In this document: positions 18,902 to 29,267 of the stretch, piece by piece
How the letters are laid out: each line of letters starts with the position of its first letter
Numbering within the stretch: position 1 is the first letter of the stretch
NCBI GenBank assembly: GCA_026770575.1
Contig: MU657207.1
Location: 9,958-73,957, forward strand
Source of the DNA: Pelagophyceae sp. CCMP2097
Lineage: Eukaryota; Sar; Pelagophyceae
DNA length: 64,000 nucleotides
Direction: 5' to 3'
The notes under the pieces: generated by a model
What the model was told of the DNA's origin: nothing
Databases searched by the model: none
Seen by the model: the letters and a program-made list of their open reading frames with translations, nothing else
Position numbers and translations under genes: made by a program

Positions 18902-20513
18902 ATGCAGTCGGATAAAGAGGAGCTCCGTCGGAAGCACATTGAGACGCTGGAAGTGCTGCAGCGCTTCGCCGAAGAAAATGAAGCGCTCAAGGCGCAACTG
19001 CGCGACCTGCAAGGTCCGTCGCGCGAGCCGCGGCACATGTTGCCTCCGGCACACGCTCCGGCTCAGGCGGCGCGCACGGCGGCCTCGCGGCCGAGGTGCG
19101 CACTCCTTCGGCTGCCGTCCACTCGTCGCACCAGCCTCTGAAGCGTGCGCCGCTAGGTCCTGCGGTTGACTGCGGCCCTCGACGCCGCCGGCGAGGCCGA
19201 CGCGGAACTGCGCGCGGCGCACGACGCGTCTCTGAAGAAGGCGCGCGCGACCGAGGCGCGTCCCTCTGCCAACTCGACGAGCACGTCGACTGGCGCGTCG
19301 CTGGCCTGCGCGCGATCCGACGCCCGCAGGCCGCGCTGAAGGGCGAGCAGACGCGGCACACCGCCGCGGCGGCGGAGCTCGCAGAGGTCCGTCTCAGCCC
19401 TGGCTCTCGTGAAAGTCGTCGTAAACGACCTTGTGAAAAAGTGTTATGAACGCCAGGCGCGCGCCGCGGCCGACTCGAGCGCGAAGACCGCCGGCAACGC
19501 ACGCGTGCGTCGTCGGCGACGCGGCTGCGAACGAGGCCCGCCTTTGCGAACGACGATGCGCCGCAGGTGCTCGCCGAGAACCGGGCCGCCGCCGCCGCGG
19601 CAAAGGCGGCGCAGGAGCGGGCCGAGCTCGGTGCGCCGTGGTGCCCGACTGGCCGCCGAGCGTGTACCCTGGCCGCCGAGCGTGTCGAAAGCTTCTGAGG
19701 GCCGAGGGTCGAAGCCCCGCGGCACCGTCACGTTGCCACGCAGGCGACCGCCTCGCAGAGGCCGAGCGCCTCGCGGAAAAGGGCCGGTGCGCCTTTGCAG
19801 CGCGCCTTCCAAGACCGCACTCCTTCAACGAGAACGCTGGCAGGCTCGTGGCTTCGGAGCAGGCGCAGTTGTCGCAGCGGCTCCGGGAGGCGGAGGCGGC
19901 GCGCTCGGCGGTCGAGGCGGACAAGGTTTCGCTGCAGGAGCGCATCGGGAGCATGACGAAGACGCATTTTGACATTGCGAAAAGACTCGCCGCGTCGGAA
20001 CGCTCGGCACCGCGCAGCGATGCGGCGTCGCAGACGGCGCTCGTGCCGCAGTGCGTTCGCGCGCGGACCGAAGTACATTTCCATGCACGCGTCTCGCGAA
20101 TCATTTGAGCGGCGTCGTCGGACCGCGTCGTGCCTAGGCCGCCCGAGACGCCGCGCGAGCCGCGGCCGCCGCCGGCCGGCGTTCCGACGAGCGTCGAAGC
20201 GCTCCTTGCGGCGATGCAGCTCGACCGCGACGATGCGCTCTCGGGGCGCGATTCGGCTCTGGCGGACGTCGACCTCTTGCGGAAGCGCCTCGAAAACCTA
20301 GAGGCTTCAAAGGTCACCGCCGTGGCGCCGGCGAGCGCCGACGGCTTCGCGGACCACGTTTTGCTGAAGCGCGAGGTGCACCGCCTGAAGCAGCAGCTGG
20401 AGGACTTGTCCAAGGCGCACGTCCGCCTCCAGGACGCCGCCCAAGGCGGAAACCGGAAAAAGGGCGCCGTCGGCGCGCCCCTCCTCGCGCCGGGCGGCGT
20501 GCGCCGAAGATGA
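18902..20513 (+). CDS. coiled-coil protein, multi-exon
   Basis: The start MQSDKEELRRKHIETLEVLQ is already heptad-rich. Further exons, read from GC-rich frames separated by short introns, continue the coiled coil: LTAALDAAGEADAELRAAHD, LAENRAAAAAAKAAQERAEL, EQAQLSQRLREAEAARSAVE, and finally LLAAMQLDRDDALSGRDSAL with KREVHRLKQQLEDLSKAHV, ending at 20513. No globular domain is visible. Such proteins are usually structural (cytoskeleton, centrosome or vesicle tethers). Exon borders in the middle (19400-19900) are uncertain, and a frame break cannot be excluded. Confidence 0.6.
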
Positions 20514-20599
20514 AGGCAGCCAACGCCGCATATGCGAGAGCCGCGGCTTAAAGGCATGTACATAAATCGTGTTTAAAAATCCGGCGCGGGCTTCGTTGG

Positions 20600-21184
20600 T
20601 CACGGCGCGGGCTTCGTTGGTCTCCTGGCGTCTAGTTTTTCGAGGCGTTTCAAAAGTATTTCGACATCGACGGCATGGAGAGTGTGGTTGAAAAACACGA
20701 GCGTCGTCCAGAGCGAGACTCTGGAAGCCGGGGCGATGACGTGCATGTGCAGGTGGTTAACCGAGTTGAACGGGCGCCGGTGGAAGCGCAGCCAGTAGTC
20801 GCCCTCCTTCAAAGCGAGGGGCTCTTTGTCCTTGAGGATCTGCAAAGCGATCTTTTTCAAGTCTTTCACAGTCTGCAAGTCGTCTGCAGTCAACCCGTCC
20901 GGATCCTGCGGCGCCAGGCGCTTCGGGATGACGAGGGCGGCGAGGCGCGCGTACGGCTTGATGTTTCGAAACGCAAAGTACTCGTCGTCCTCGAAGAGCA
21001 ATCGGACCGGAGACTCGCCACGCAGTAGTTTGCCGAAGACGGTCGGGTTCGCAGCCACGTCGTCTGCGAGCGACAGCGGCGGCGCGTGCGCCGCGCCGCG
21101 CGAGACGTCGCCGGAGAGCATGCGGCTGAGGAGCGCCGTGAACATGACGCGCCGGTGCAATAACCTCGCGCACCCCGCGAGCAT
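20600..21184 (-). CDS. HIT-family nucleotide hydrolase, probably mitochondrial
   Basis: One uninterrupted exon runs from ATG 21184 to TGA 20600, about 194 residues. The N-terminus MLAGCARLLHRRVMFTALLS is basic and amphipathic, suiting a mitochondrial presequence. A second ATG at 21145 could give a cytosolic form. The HIT core shows VFGKLLRGESPVRLLFEDDE, FAFRNIKPYARLAALVIPKR and the signature HLHMHVIAP, with the catalytic middle histidine of H-x-H-x-H. The family hydrolyses nucleoside phosphoramidates or dinucleoside polyphosphates. HINT-like is the closest general type; the exact substrate is unknown. Confidence 0.88.
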   Translation of the reverse strand: MLAGCARLLHRRVMFTALLSRMLSGDVSRGAAHAPPLSLADDVAANPTVFGKLLRGESPVRLLFEDDEYFAFRNIKPYARLAALVIPKRLAPQDPDGLTADDLQTVKDLKKIALQILKDKEPLALKEGDYWLRFHRRPFNSVNHLHMHVIAPASRVSLWTTLVFFNHTLHAVDVEILLKRLEKLDARRPTKPAP

Positions 21185-21510
21185 GCCACGCGGCCCACAG
21201 CACACAGCGAGACGTTGCTCCGCAGCGCGCGTGGTTTGACACGAAATTATCGCGCTCTCCCGTTTCTCTGCTTCCTGCGCTTCGCCTGCCCACCGCGCCG
21301 GCCGACTTGTTTGATGACCTCCTGAGTGGACTCGGATTAAAGTGATTATCGCTAAACCGTCGGTGCCGCGGCGGGACGAGACCGGCCCGAAACCCTCCGA
21401 AATACCGACCTTCCGAATTTCAGGCTGCGTCATACGTGACAGGTCTCGCCTTGAAAAAAAAGTCCAGCCGGAGGCGAACGAGCTGCGCAATCGACGACTG
21501 CCTCGACACG

Positions 21511-22572
21511 ATGGACCCGCCGACGGCCGCCGTGCCCAAGCCGTGCTGCGTCTGCGACGAGCCGGGCGGCAAGCACTGCACCAAGTGCAAATCCCGGCAC
21601 TACTGCTCCAAGGCGTGCCAGCTCGTAGACTGGAACGAGGGCGGGCACAAGGCGCAGTGCAGGCATATGACCGCCGCGTTCCAGGACCGGCTCCTCGACG
21701 AGCTCATGCCGGCGAAGCTGAAGATCAAAGAGGAGCCCGCCGTTGTCGAGGACGTCGCGCCGGCAGATGGTTTAAAGGTGGCGGCGCGCTTATCGGCTGT
21801 TAGAGCAGAAAATGCGCCGGCGGACGGTGCCGAGGCCAATGCCAGTGCGCTGAATGGCATGCGAGACTGGGAAGACAATTGCGGCATCTGCCTCGACGTG
21901 CTTCAAGTCGGCTTTAGTCAAACATTCATGAGGTGCTGCTGCAAGAGCATTTGCACGGGCTGCCACAAGAAGTGCCGGCAGCACGACATGCGGTGCCCGC
22001 TCTGTCGATCGCCGCCCTACGAGACAGATGCCGAGTGGCTGCGCCAGATGCAGGCGCACGTGGACAAGGGCAACGCCGTGGCACAGATGCACCTCGGCCA
22101 CTCGTACCGACAAGGTCAGCAGGGACTCACAAAGAACCCGAAGCGGGCCTTCGATTTGTGCAAGCTCTCTGCGGCGCAAGGATACGCAATCGCGCAGAAT
22201 TCGTTGGGGTCTTATTATCGAGATGGGACTGGCGTGAAGATGGACAACAAGAGGGCAGTGCTGTGGTACCGACGCGCAGCCGAGCAAGGGTATCCTCTCG
22301 CGCAAACCACTCTCGGGCATCATCTCTCAGTAGGCCTGGGCGTGGCGAAGTCGCAGGCCGAGGCCCTTCGGTGGTGGCGGCTCGCCGCGACGCAGGAGTG
22401 CCCCGAAGCTCTCCACAACTTGGGCATTTGTTACTACAGGGGCCTCGGCGTGCCGCAGGACGATCGCGAGGCGCTGCGCTTCCTCAGGCGCGCGGTGCCC
22501 AACGGGCGCGCCGAGTCGGCGGCGGGAGTCGCCCACCTCGAGGAGAAGCTTGGCCTACGCCCCAGAGGTTGA
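21511..22572 (+). CDS. MYND-RING-Sel1 repeat protein, intact copy
   Basis: A 353-residue intronless protein. Residues about 11-50 form a MYND zinc finger (CCVCDEPGGKHCTKCKSRHY, then CSKACQ). Residues about 128-172 form a RING-like finger (CGICLDVL...CCCKSICTGCHKKC...CPLC). Five or so Sel1 repeats follow, of the kind GVKMDNKRAVLWYRRAAEQG and GVPQDDREALRFLRRAVPNG. MYND fingers bind proline-rich peptides, RING fingers often recruit E2 ubiquitin enzymes, and Sel1 repeats are scaffolds. The combination suggests an adaptor or E3-like protein, by inference. Two damaged relatives lie at 6022 and 48407. A 19 bp tandem duplication spans the stop codon. Confidence 0.9.
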   Translation: MDPPTAAVPKPCCVCDEPGGKHCTKCKSRHYCSKACQLVDWNEGGHKAQCRHMTAAFQDRLLDELMPAKLKIKEEPAVVEDVAPADGLKVAARLSAVRAENAPADGAEANASALNGMRDWEDNCGICLDVLQVGFSQTFMRCCCKSICTGCHKKCRQHDMRCPLCRSPPYETDAEWLRQMQAHVDKGNAVAQMHLGHSYRQGQQGLTKNPKRAFDLCKLSAAQGYAIAQNSLGSYYRDGTGVKMDNKRAVLWYRRAAEQGYPLAQTTLGHHLSVGLGVAKSQAEALRWWRLAATQECPEALHNLGICYYRGLGVPQDDREALRFLRRAVPNGRAESAAGVAHLEEKLGLRPRG

Positions 22573-22593
22573 CGTACGCCCCAGAGGTTGACG
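22556..22593. repeat. 19 bp perfect tandem duplication over a stop codon
   Basis: TACGCCCCAGAGGTTGACG occurs at 22556-22574 and again at 22575-22593. The first copy contains the TGA (22570-22572) of the MYND-RING-Sel1 gene. Confidence 0.97.
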
Positions 22594-22799
22594 CCTTCTC
22601 CACACATCCCGATCCGACGACACTGCCGCCTGGTGCACGCGCGCCGGTGACCCGGGAAACCGCGTCTGCGCCTCGCGACGTGCGCGGCCCGCCGTCGAAG
22701 CTTCGCCACCCCGGCCGCGCCACGGCGACGCAAGGCGCTCCCGGACTCGGACGAGGCGGTCTCGTCGAGCGCGCCGCGCGGGGCCGAATAAACCTTACC

Positions 22800-24031
22800 T
22801 TCGAACTTTGGGGGGGGGGCTTACGCGACGCGTGTCGTGTCGTGGACGAGCAGGGGGTCGAGATCTCGGTCCCTGCTCGTCGGAATGAGGTGCGGAAGGC
22901 TCTATCGACGCGCCTTTGTCCCGCAGGAACGCCCCGCGCCTTGGTTTCGCGTTGCGCAGGCCCTTCAGGCAAGAGCGACGTGGCGCGGGAGGGCTCTCGG
23001 GAGGTGCGTTCGGAACAAATCTGTCCATCGCCCTCGGGCGACTTGGAAGAGCGCCAACCCATCGAGCGTCCTCGAGAACGGTCATGAAACAATCTTTAAG
23101 GGACGTAGGCAAGTCGCCCATCTCGGGCGCTCGCCTCGGCAGAGGCTCCACAAAGAGGCTCCTCGACATCAGCGCCGGAACTGGACCACCCTGCCAGTGG
23201 ACCTGGGCGAAGTAGACGCCGTGCCTGTGAGCCCCTAAGTACACATTTAGCCTCTAAACGATGCGCGTCGTGCGAGCATCGTCACACGCACAAACGCAGT
23301 CGAGCCGTATTCGGCGGTGCTCGGCGTCTTGAAGGACGCGATGAGCTTCGCCGTCGACGCCGCGTCGCCTAGAGATCGCATGCGCGGGCGGCGGTCCGCG
23401 ACGTCGGAGCGGGCGGCGAGGTCGCACGTCGGCGAGCGCGGTCGGCGAGGATGTCCCGCGGAGGAGCGAGCTGCCGCGCCGGTTCGCCGCGCTTGCGCCT
23501 ACGCGGCCGATCCGAGGCCGCGCGAGAGAGGCGTTCTGAGGCGTTGCGTATCTTGACGTCGAATCGTATGCTCACATCGACGAGAACGCCGGCGACGTCG
23601 AGACCTCGAAGAGGTACTGGAAAGGCTCGTCGGATCGGCCCCAGGCTCGGCGCGAGGCCGCCTCCGTCGGCGTGATGGGCCGCGTCCGGCCGACCGGGCC
23701 TCCCACGGGGCCTACGCACGGGTACGTCGACTCGAGCAACGACGGTCAAGATATGAGTACCTCGCCACTTGTGGCCGGCGTCGCCGCTGATGGAGCACTC
23801 GCGCGGCTTCCACAACTCGGCTGTAGCGCTCATGTGCGCAGAGCCCGCCATGGAGATGGCGCCGACGGGCGCCGCCGAGCCTGCCGACAGCAGGAGTCGC
23901 GTTTCGGGGGCGGCATGTTGGACGCACCCTGGAAGTGATTCGCCGCGACGGGGGGCATCCTTCGCGCCTCTCCGCCGCTCGAGGTTCCGACTCGGAGTGC
24001 GGTGTCTTTCGCCTAAATAACGCGCTTCCAA
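22800..24031 (-). CDS. unrecognised multi-exon gene
   Basis: A set of exons joins in frame on the minus strand. One exon contains RLLLSAGSAAPVGAISMAGS and AELWKPRECSISGDAGHKWR. It splices via a GTACT...GCGTAG intron to PVGGPVGRTRPITPTEAASR and PFQYLFEVSTSPAFSSM. Then come RKRGEPARQLAPPRDILADR, DAASTAKLIASFKTPSTAEY and HGVYFAQVHWQGGPVPALM, ending near TSLKDCFMTVLED (about 23080). The consistent splice sites and protein-like composition argue for a real gene. Start, stop and family are not known. Confidence 0.45.
22845..22881. repeat. 37 bp near-perfect palindrome
   Basis: Outer arms GACGAGCAGGG and CCCTGCTCGTC are exact inverted copies. The centre contains the palindrome CGAGATCTCG. It lies within or just 3' of the unrecognised minus-strand gene. 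Confidence 0.9.
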
Positions 24032-24277
24032 AAAAAGTTCGGCAAAATGAAACGGAAACGTGGCGGACGAAAAAGCGCCAGTTAACGTCGCCTTGCCCTC
24101 GACCGCGAGCGCAGAGGCGCAGCATGAACGAGTTTGATCAAGACACGCCGCGGCCGTGGACGACGCCTTTCTCAGTCAGGTCGACGACCTGCAACAATCG
24201 CCCCTTCTCGATGGCTTCTCGGAGATCCACCGTGGCTCGTTGGCGAGCTTTCCGAAAGGTTCGAGGATTTGATATCG

Positions 24278-27200
24278 ATGTGGATTCGGAGAAGGTTTGC
24301 TCCGCACGGAGCTCGATCGCGCGCGGGTATGCGCTTGACGGTCGGGGACGCCGTGGGCGTGGAGCGGCTGGCGCCGCTGCACGCGCGCCTCAGCTGCGCC
24401 GCGATGGCGGCGCGCGGGCTCGAGGCCTATGACGCCGTCGAGGTCCATTGCGCCGGAAAGCGTGCGACGCCGGCGTCCGACGCCTCTGCGCCGCGTATAC
24501 GGCTCACCTTCGCCGCGCATGCAGGCGTCCTCTGCGTCGCCGTGCCGTCGCTCGCCGTGCTGGACGACGAAGTCGAGGTGCGGCCTCGATGCTGCGTCCG
24601 CATCCGACAGGTGTCGTAGGTGCACGCGTGGGTCGAAGCCTACCTCGGCGCAGAGGTACAGACGACTGTCCGGAGTGGCTACGCAGCGACCGCCCGTCGC
24701 AGGACGTTTGCGCGGCCAAGGCGCCGGACGCGGGCGACTCGCGCCTGATCCGCATCGCGCCGGCGACGCCCGCGCCCTTTGGCGACTACGGTGACGCGGC
24801 ACGGGACGTCACAAAGGCGCTCAGACGAGAAAGGTGCGTCCATCCTGAAGGCCGACGCGCCCCGATCGTTCACGCAGGCTCACACCGTGCGCGTCCGGCG
24901 TCCGTGCCCCCGCCATCCATCTCGAGAGAGGCTCCCTCTTTCGACGGCGTTTGCGGCCAGGCGCGCCGGCGTCGCGGTGGGCGTGCACACGGGTCGGGGC
25001 GTCTCGGCGTTCCTCGTCGTCGAATCGCTGCAGGGCGGCGCGGACGTCAAGGTCGAGTTTGACACCTCGAAAACGCCGTGGACGGTGCGAACCCCGCCGC
25101 TCCCGAACGATGGGAGGACGCTTTGGCGCTTGTAGTCGGCGGTCGCGCCGAGGACGACCGGCGGCGCGGCGCTCGGGGCGTGCGTCGACTGCCTGCGCGC
25201 GTTCTGCTCCGTCGCCGAGTCGAACTGGGGCCGAGGCGCCGACGAAGGTAATGCCATCGTCCTCGCAGCGCCCCGTGACCCACGAGCGCAGGCGGCGCGA
25301 TGCGCGGGGCCCGCGCGCCGGCGTTGGCTGTGACGGGCGCGCCGGGCGTCGGCAAGACTGACGTGGTCCGCGCGGCGTGCGACATCGTCAGGGCCGAGAA
25401 CGGTACGTTTGTCCCCAGGCGGCCCCGTCGACGTGACTCGTCGACGACGCTTTAGGCGTCGGCAGTGTCTGGGTGGACGCGAGGCGCCTCGTGCTCGAGG
25501 CGTCGTCGGCGTCGTGGCATTCAGGCGGCGTCGTCGACGTTTCCGGCGGCTTGGTTTCCGCGGGCGCGGCGTCGGCGACGCTCGCGGACGCGGTGGCGTT
25601 TGCGGCGGCGACGCGCAGGCCCACGATCCTCGTCGTCGACGACTTTGGCGAAGTTATCAAAGGCGCCCGTGCTTCAAAGGACGCGGCGTTCGCGGCGTCC
25701 GAGCACCGAAGGCTGCCCGGCGAGCTCGGCGCATCGCTGCGCGTCGCGGAGCAGCTGGACCGCGCCGCGCGCGAGAATCCGCTCCTTTTCCTCATCGCCG
25801 TCGCGGGCAACGACTTTGGACAGCTCCCAGACGCCTCGCAACGCGCAGACTCGTGCCTCAACCCAAAGTGCGTCTCGATTGCTACAAAGGGTTCCGCAAA
25901 ACAGAACCTAGGCGGTACGAGCGCACCGTCGACTTGGCCTTCCCCGACGGCGACGCCCGCCGCGAGATGCTCGATAACGTCGTCGGCGCGCTGCTGCCGC
26001 GGTCCGGCGGCGACGTCTCGACGGCGTTTGTAAACGTCTCGGCGGGCCTCTCGCGCGCCGCCGTGGCCGAGGCTTTGGACGCGGCGGCCGTCGCGGCGTT
26101 TGCCCGCGGCGCCGAGTTTGTAGAATGGTCCGACATTTCCGCGGGCGTCGACGCCGCGACGCAGTCCGACGACGCCGCAGAGCGCATCGTCCCGCCCCTC
26201 GACGACGCACCGTGCGCCCCTTGTTTTTTTTGTACGCCTCGCGACGCTGCTACGCAGGACGCCGGCGCGGGCCGCGTGGCCGGACGTCGGCGGCCTCCGC
26301 GACGCCAAAGAGGTGCTGCACCTTGCTGCGTCGTCGTCGGCTCGTGATCGGCGCTCGATAGGCGCTCACGAAGGCGCTCGTGTGGCCACGGACGCGCGCG
26401 GCGGCGCTGCGGCGCTTTGGCGTGCGGCCGCCGCGAGGCGTCGTGCTCCACGGGCCTCCGGGCTGCGGCAAGACGCTCCTCGCGCGCGCCGTGGTGAAAA
26501 GCCGGCGACGATACGCGGGAAAGCCGGACCGTCAGAGTCGCGAGGCTTTGGACCCGCCGGGAACGTGCATATGCGAGCAATGGACGCCTTGATAGGCGCG
26601 CGAGATTGATGCGGCGTTTATCAGCGTGCGCTGCTCCGAGCTATTAAAGGCGTACCTCGGCGAGTCGGAGACGGCGCTGCGCGACGCCTTTGCGCGGGCC
26701 AGAGCCGCGCGGCCCTGCGTCCTCTTCTTCGACGAGGTCGACGCCATCGGCGCCTCGCGCGCCAACGTCGATGTCGCCAACGGCTCGACGGTAAGCGTCT
26801 TCCGCGAGGAGCGACACCGGCTGCCTTTCGAGGTGCTTCGGTAGGTGCACGTGCGGCTGGTGGCGACGCTGCTGACGGAGCTGGACGGAGTGGAGCAGGG
26901 CAACGAGGGCTTAACAGTCTTAGCAGCGACGCACCGCCTCGAGACTTTAGACGCGGCGCTCGTGCGCCCCGGGCGCTTGGAGGACAAAGTGTTCGTCGGG
27001 CCGCCGGACTCGGAAGACCGCACCGACATTTTGAAAAAGTGTGCGCCACACGTCGGTCCAGACGCAGACCTCTCCAAGCTCGCGGCGGACACGGCCGGCT
27101 GGAGTGCCGCGATGCTCGTCTCGCTCTGCCGCGACGCCGCCTTCGCCGCGATCGAAGATTCGCCTCTGAACCGTTACGTGGCACAGCGCCACTTTGACCG

Positions 27201-27291
27201 CGCCTGGGCGCTGCGGTTGCAACAGCACGCAATCTCCGGCGCGGCGCAACCACCGCAAAACGCCGCCGCGCCGCAGTACTGTTTTGTCTAA
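24278..27291 (+). CDS. double-AAA ATPase (PEX1/PEX6 or NVL-like)
   Basis: The first ATPase module has Walker [10 protein letters not shown] near 25340 and Walker [13 protein letters not shown] near 25640. The second begins [13 protein letters not shown] and has Walker [12 protein letters not shown], then [12 protein letters not shown], Walker [31 protein letters not shown], the sensor region [20 protein letters not shown], and ends APQYCFV-stop at 27291. Several short introns end GATAG or GTAG, for example around 26315-26367, 26503-26595 and 26790-26844. The N-terminal part (24278-25300) contains [20 protein letters not shown] and is interrupted by introns I could not all place. Type II AAA enzymes unfold or extract proteins. 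PEX1/PEX6-type peroxisome biogenesis is my favoured reading, not proven. Confidence 0.78.
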
Positions 27292-27440
27292 CCGAGCCTC
27301 TTTATGGCCGGCTCTCTGTCGTCGACGCTCAAACCAGAACCGCGTCCGGACTCCCAGGGAGCTCAACGTTTCCTTGTCTTACGGGGCGCCGTCGACGGCT
27401 CCCGGCTTTGTCGCCGTCGACTGGCCGTCTGGGGCTCGAT

Positions 27441-28975
27441 TCAGGCGAGGCCACGGGGCCCCCATGCGTGAATCGAGTCGATCTCCAAGGGCCGCGTCCG
27501 CGTGGTCGCCGTCTCGTTGGAGAGCTTCTTGGCCTCGTCGGCGTCGACGGAGACGACGAGGTACATGTCCGCGTCGAACGGGAGCCGATGGCCGTCCTCG
27601 GTGCTCCGGGGCGACGCGCAGGCCGGCCCGCGTTTGCAGGGCCACTCGAGCAGCGTGTGGGACGAGCCGTCGAGGTGGCGGGCGTACGTGCGCATGTACC
27701 CCGGCCGGCGCTCGATGCCGACGATAACGAAGCCGACGTCGTCCTGCGGCACCATCTTCGAACCGCGGAAAAACTCGTCGCCGTCCGCAGCGCCCCGGCA
27801 CTGGAACGACGACTCGATGTCGGGCCCGCCTCTTTCGCGGTCTGCCGCGTCGTCTTGCGCGCCGGCCGTGTGCGCCTCGATGATCCCGACGTGCTCGCGC
27901 GCGGGCCAGGGCGCCTCGGTGCGCGCCGTGCTGAGCCGGGCCCACCAGGACCGCGGCAGCTGCGTTTCCGCCTCTGCGAGGCGCACGCTGCAGGAGAGGC
28001 CGTCGCCGACGGGCAACCGCAGCCGCAGCTCGAGCTTGCCGTGGCGCAGCGAGAAGAGGCCCCGCGTCGAGATGCGGCCCGAGAAGAGCTGCGGCACGGG
28101 CACCGTCAGCGACCCCTCCCAGCTGCAGTCGGTGGGCGTCGCGCCATTGCAACGCGAGATGTTGAGCCTTTGAGTGTGCCGCACGTTCTCCACCCCGCCG
28201 GGTCTTTCGAGCTGCGCGCGCAGTTCGTCTGCGTCGTCGGCGTCGACGAGGCCGGACTCGATGCGGTGGTCGATGTCCGCGAGGTTGAGCCAAAGATCGG
28301 GAGTCGCCTCGCGTGGCTGCACGACTAGCCTCCCCTCGCCGTGGCTCGAGCGACGGAAGACCACCGACGGGTCGTCCGTGAACACCGTGTCCTCGCCAAA
28401 GGCACGCTCCGCGCGCCAGAGCGCTTTCGGGCTCCGCCGGCCCTCCTTCTCGCCTACGCCTCCGCAGTCGCCGCAGTGGTCACCCCAGCGTCTCAAAGTG
28501 GCGCCGGCCGCGGACCAAAGTTCTCGTCGAGCAGCTTGCGCGACCCGAACTCGTAGTATCTTTGCTCAAAGTAGTAGTTGCCGACGAAGCAGACGACGAG
28601 CGTCGTGAAGACGATGGCGCCGAAGAGCCCCCAGCAGCGGTGCGGCTGCGCGTCCCAGAAGTTGTGCCAGAAGCGCGTCGACAGCGACCGCGGCTCGTCC
28701 GACCTACGCCGGACGCCTCAAAGCCTTCTTCTCCCTCGCTTCTCCCTTTCGAACGTCAAAGCCTCGTCCCTTTTGAAAGCACGTGCTTATGGAGGACCGA
28801 GGTCCCGAGGGCACGGGGATCCGCCCGAGGCTCGGAGAAGGAGCATCGGGCCGAGGCTCTTCTGATGAAAAGACGACGCCGCGTCCTACGCTCCCGGTCC
28901 TTCGACGTCCCCTTCCTTCGTCTCCTCGCCGAGCTGCTGGTATAGGCTCTTCTTCGGGGGCGTGGCGGACTGCAT
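27441..28975 (-). CDS. type II membrane protein with GH16-like domain
   Basis: The ATG at 28975 gives MQSATPPKKSLYQQLGEETK. A long intron (GTAGG...GGCGTAG) follows, then SDEPRSLSTRFWHNFWDAQP and a single membrane span GLFGAIVFTTLVVCFVGNYYF, placing the C-terminal domain in the lumen or outside. The domain has the GH16 layout: FSLRHGKLELRLRLPVGDG, then WPAREHVGIIEA where active enzymes have W-P-x-x-G-E-x-D-x-x-E. In register, the nucleophile Glu is His and the helper Asp is Gly, while the last Glu is kept. It ends RGLA-stop at 27441. A membrane anchor plus GH16 fold recalls the KRE6/SKN1 group tied to beta-1,6-glucan synthesis. Laminarin or wall glucan assembly is a reasonable inference. Confidence 0.7.
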
Positions 28976-29267
28976 CGCGCCGGGGGCACGAGGCGAGCGA
29001 AGAAGAGCGCGACCCGATCCGGACTTCTTCGGCCGAAACTTCGAAATCGACCAATGTTCGCGATCGAGGGCTTCCAACATGCTGCTCGCCGCGCCACGGG
29101 CCCAGGGCTGTTCGATATGATATCGAACGTCGCCTCGAGGCGCGGCTCCCGGATTAAAGATGTCGAAAAGGGGATCTTACGTCGAAGCGAGGAGGAGATT
29201 TGGGAGTTGAGGTTTGGGCTCCCATGGGCCCAGGTTTCGTTCGTCGCGGGCTTCTTTTCTTCACAGG
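28976..29267. other. spacer between two minus-strand genes
   Basis: Contains CGATATGATATCG-like palindromic AT patches near 29112-29126. No gene was seen. Confidence 0.35.
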
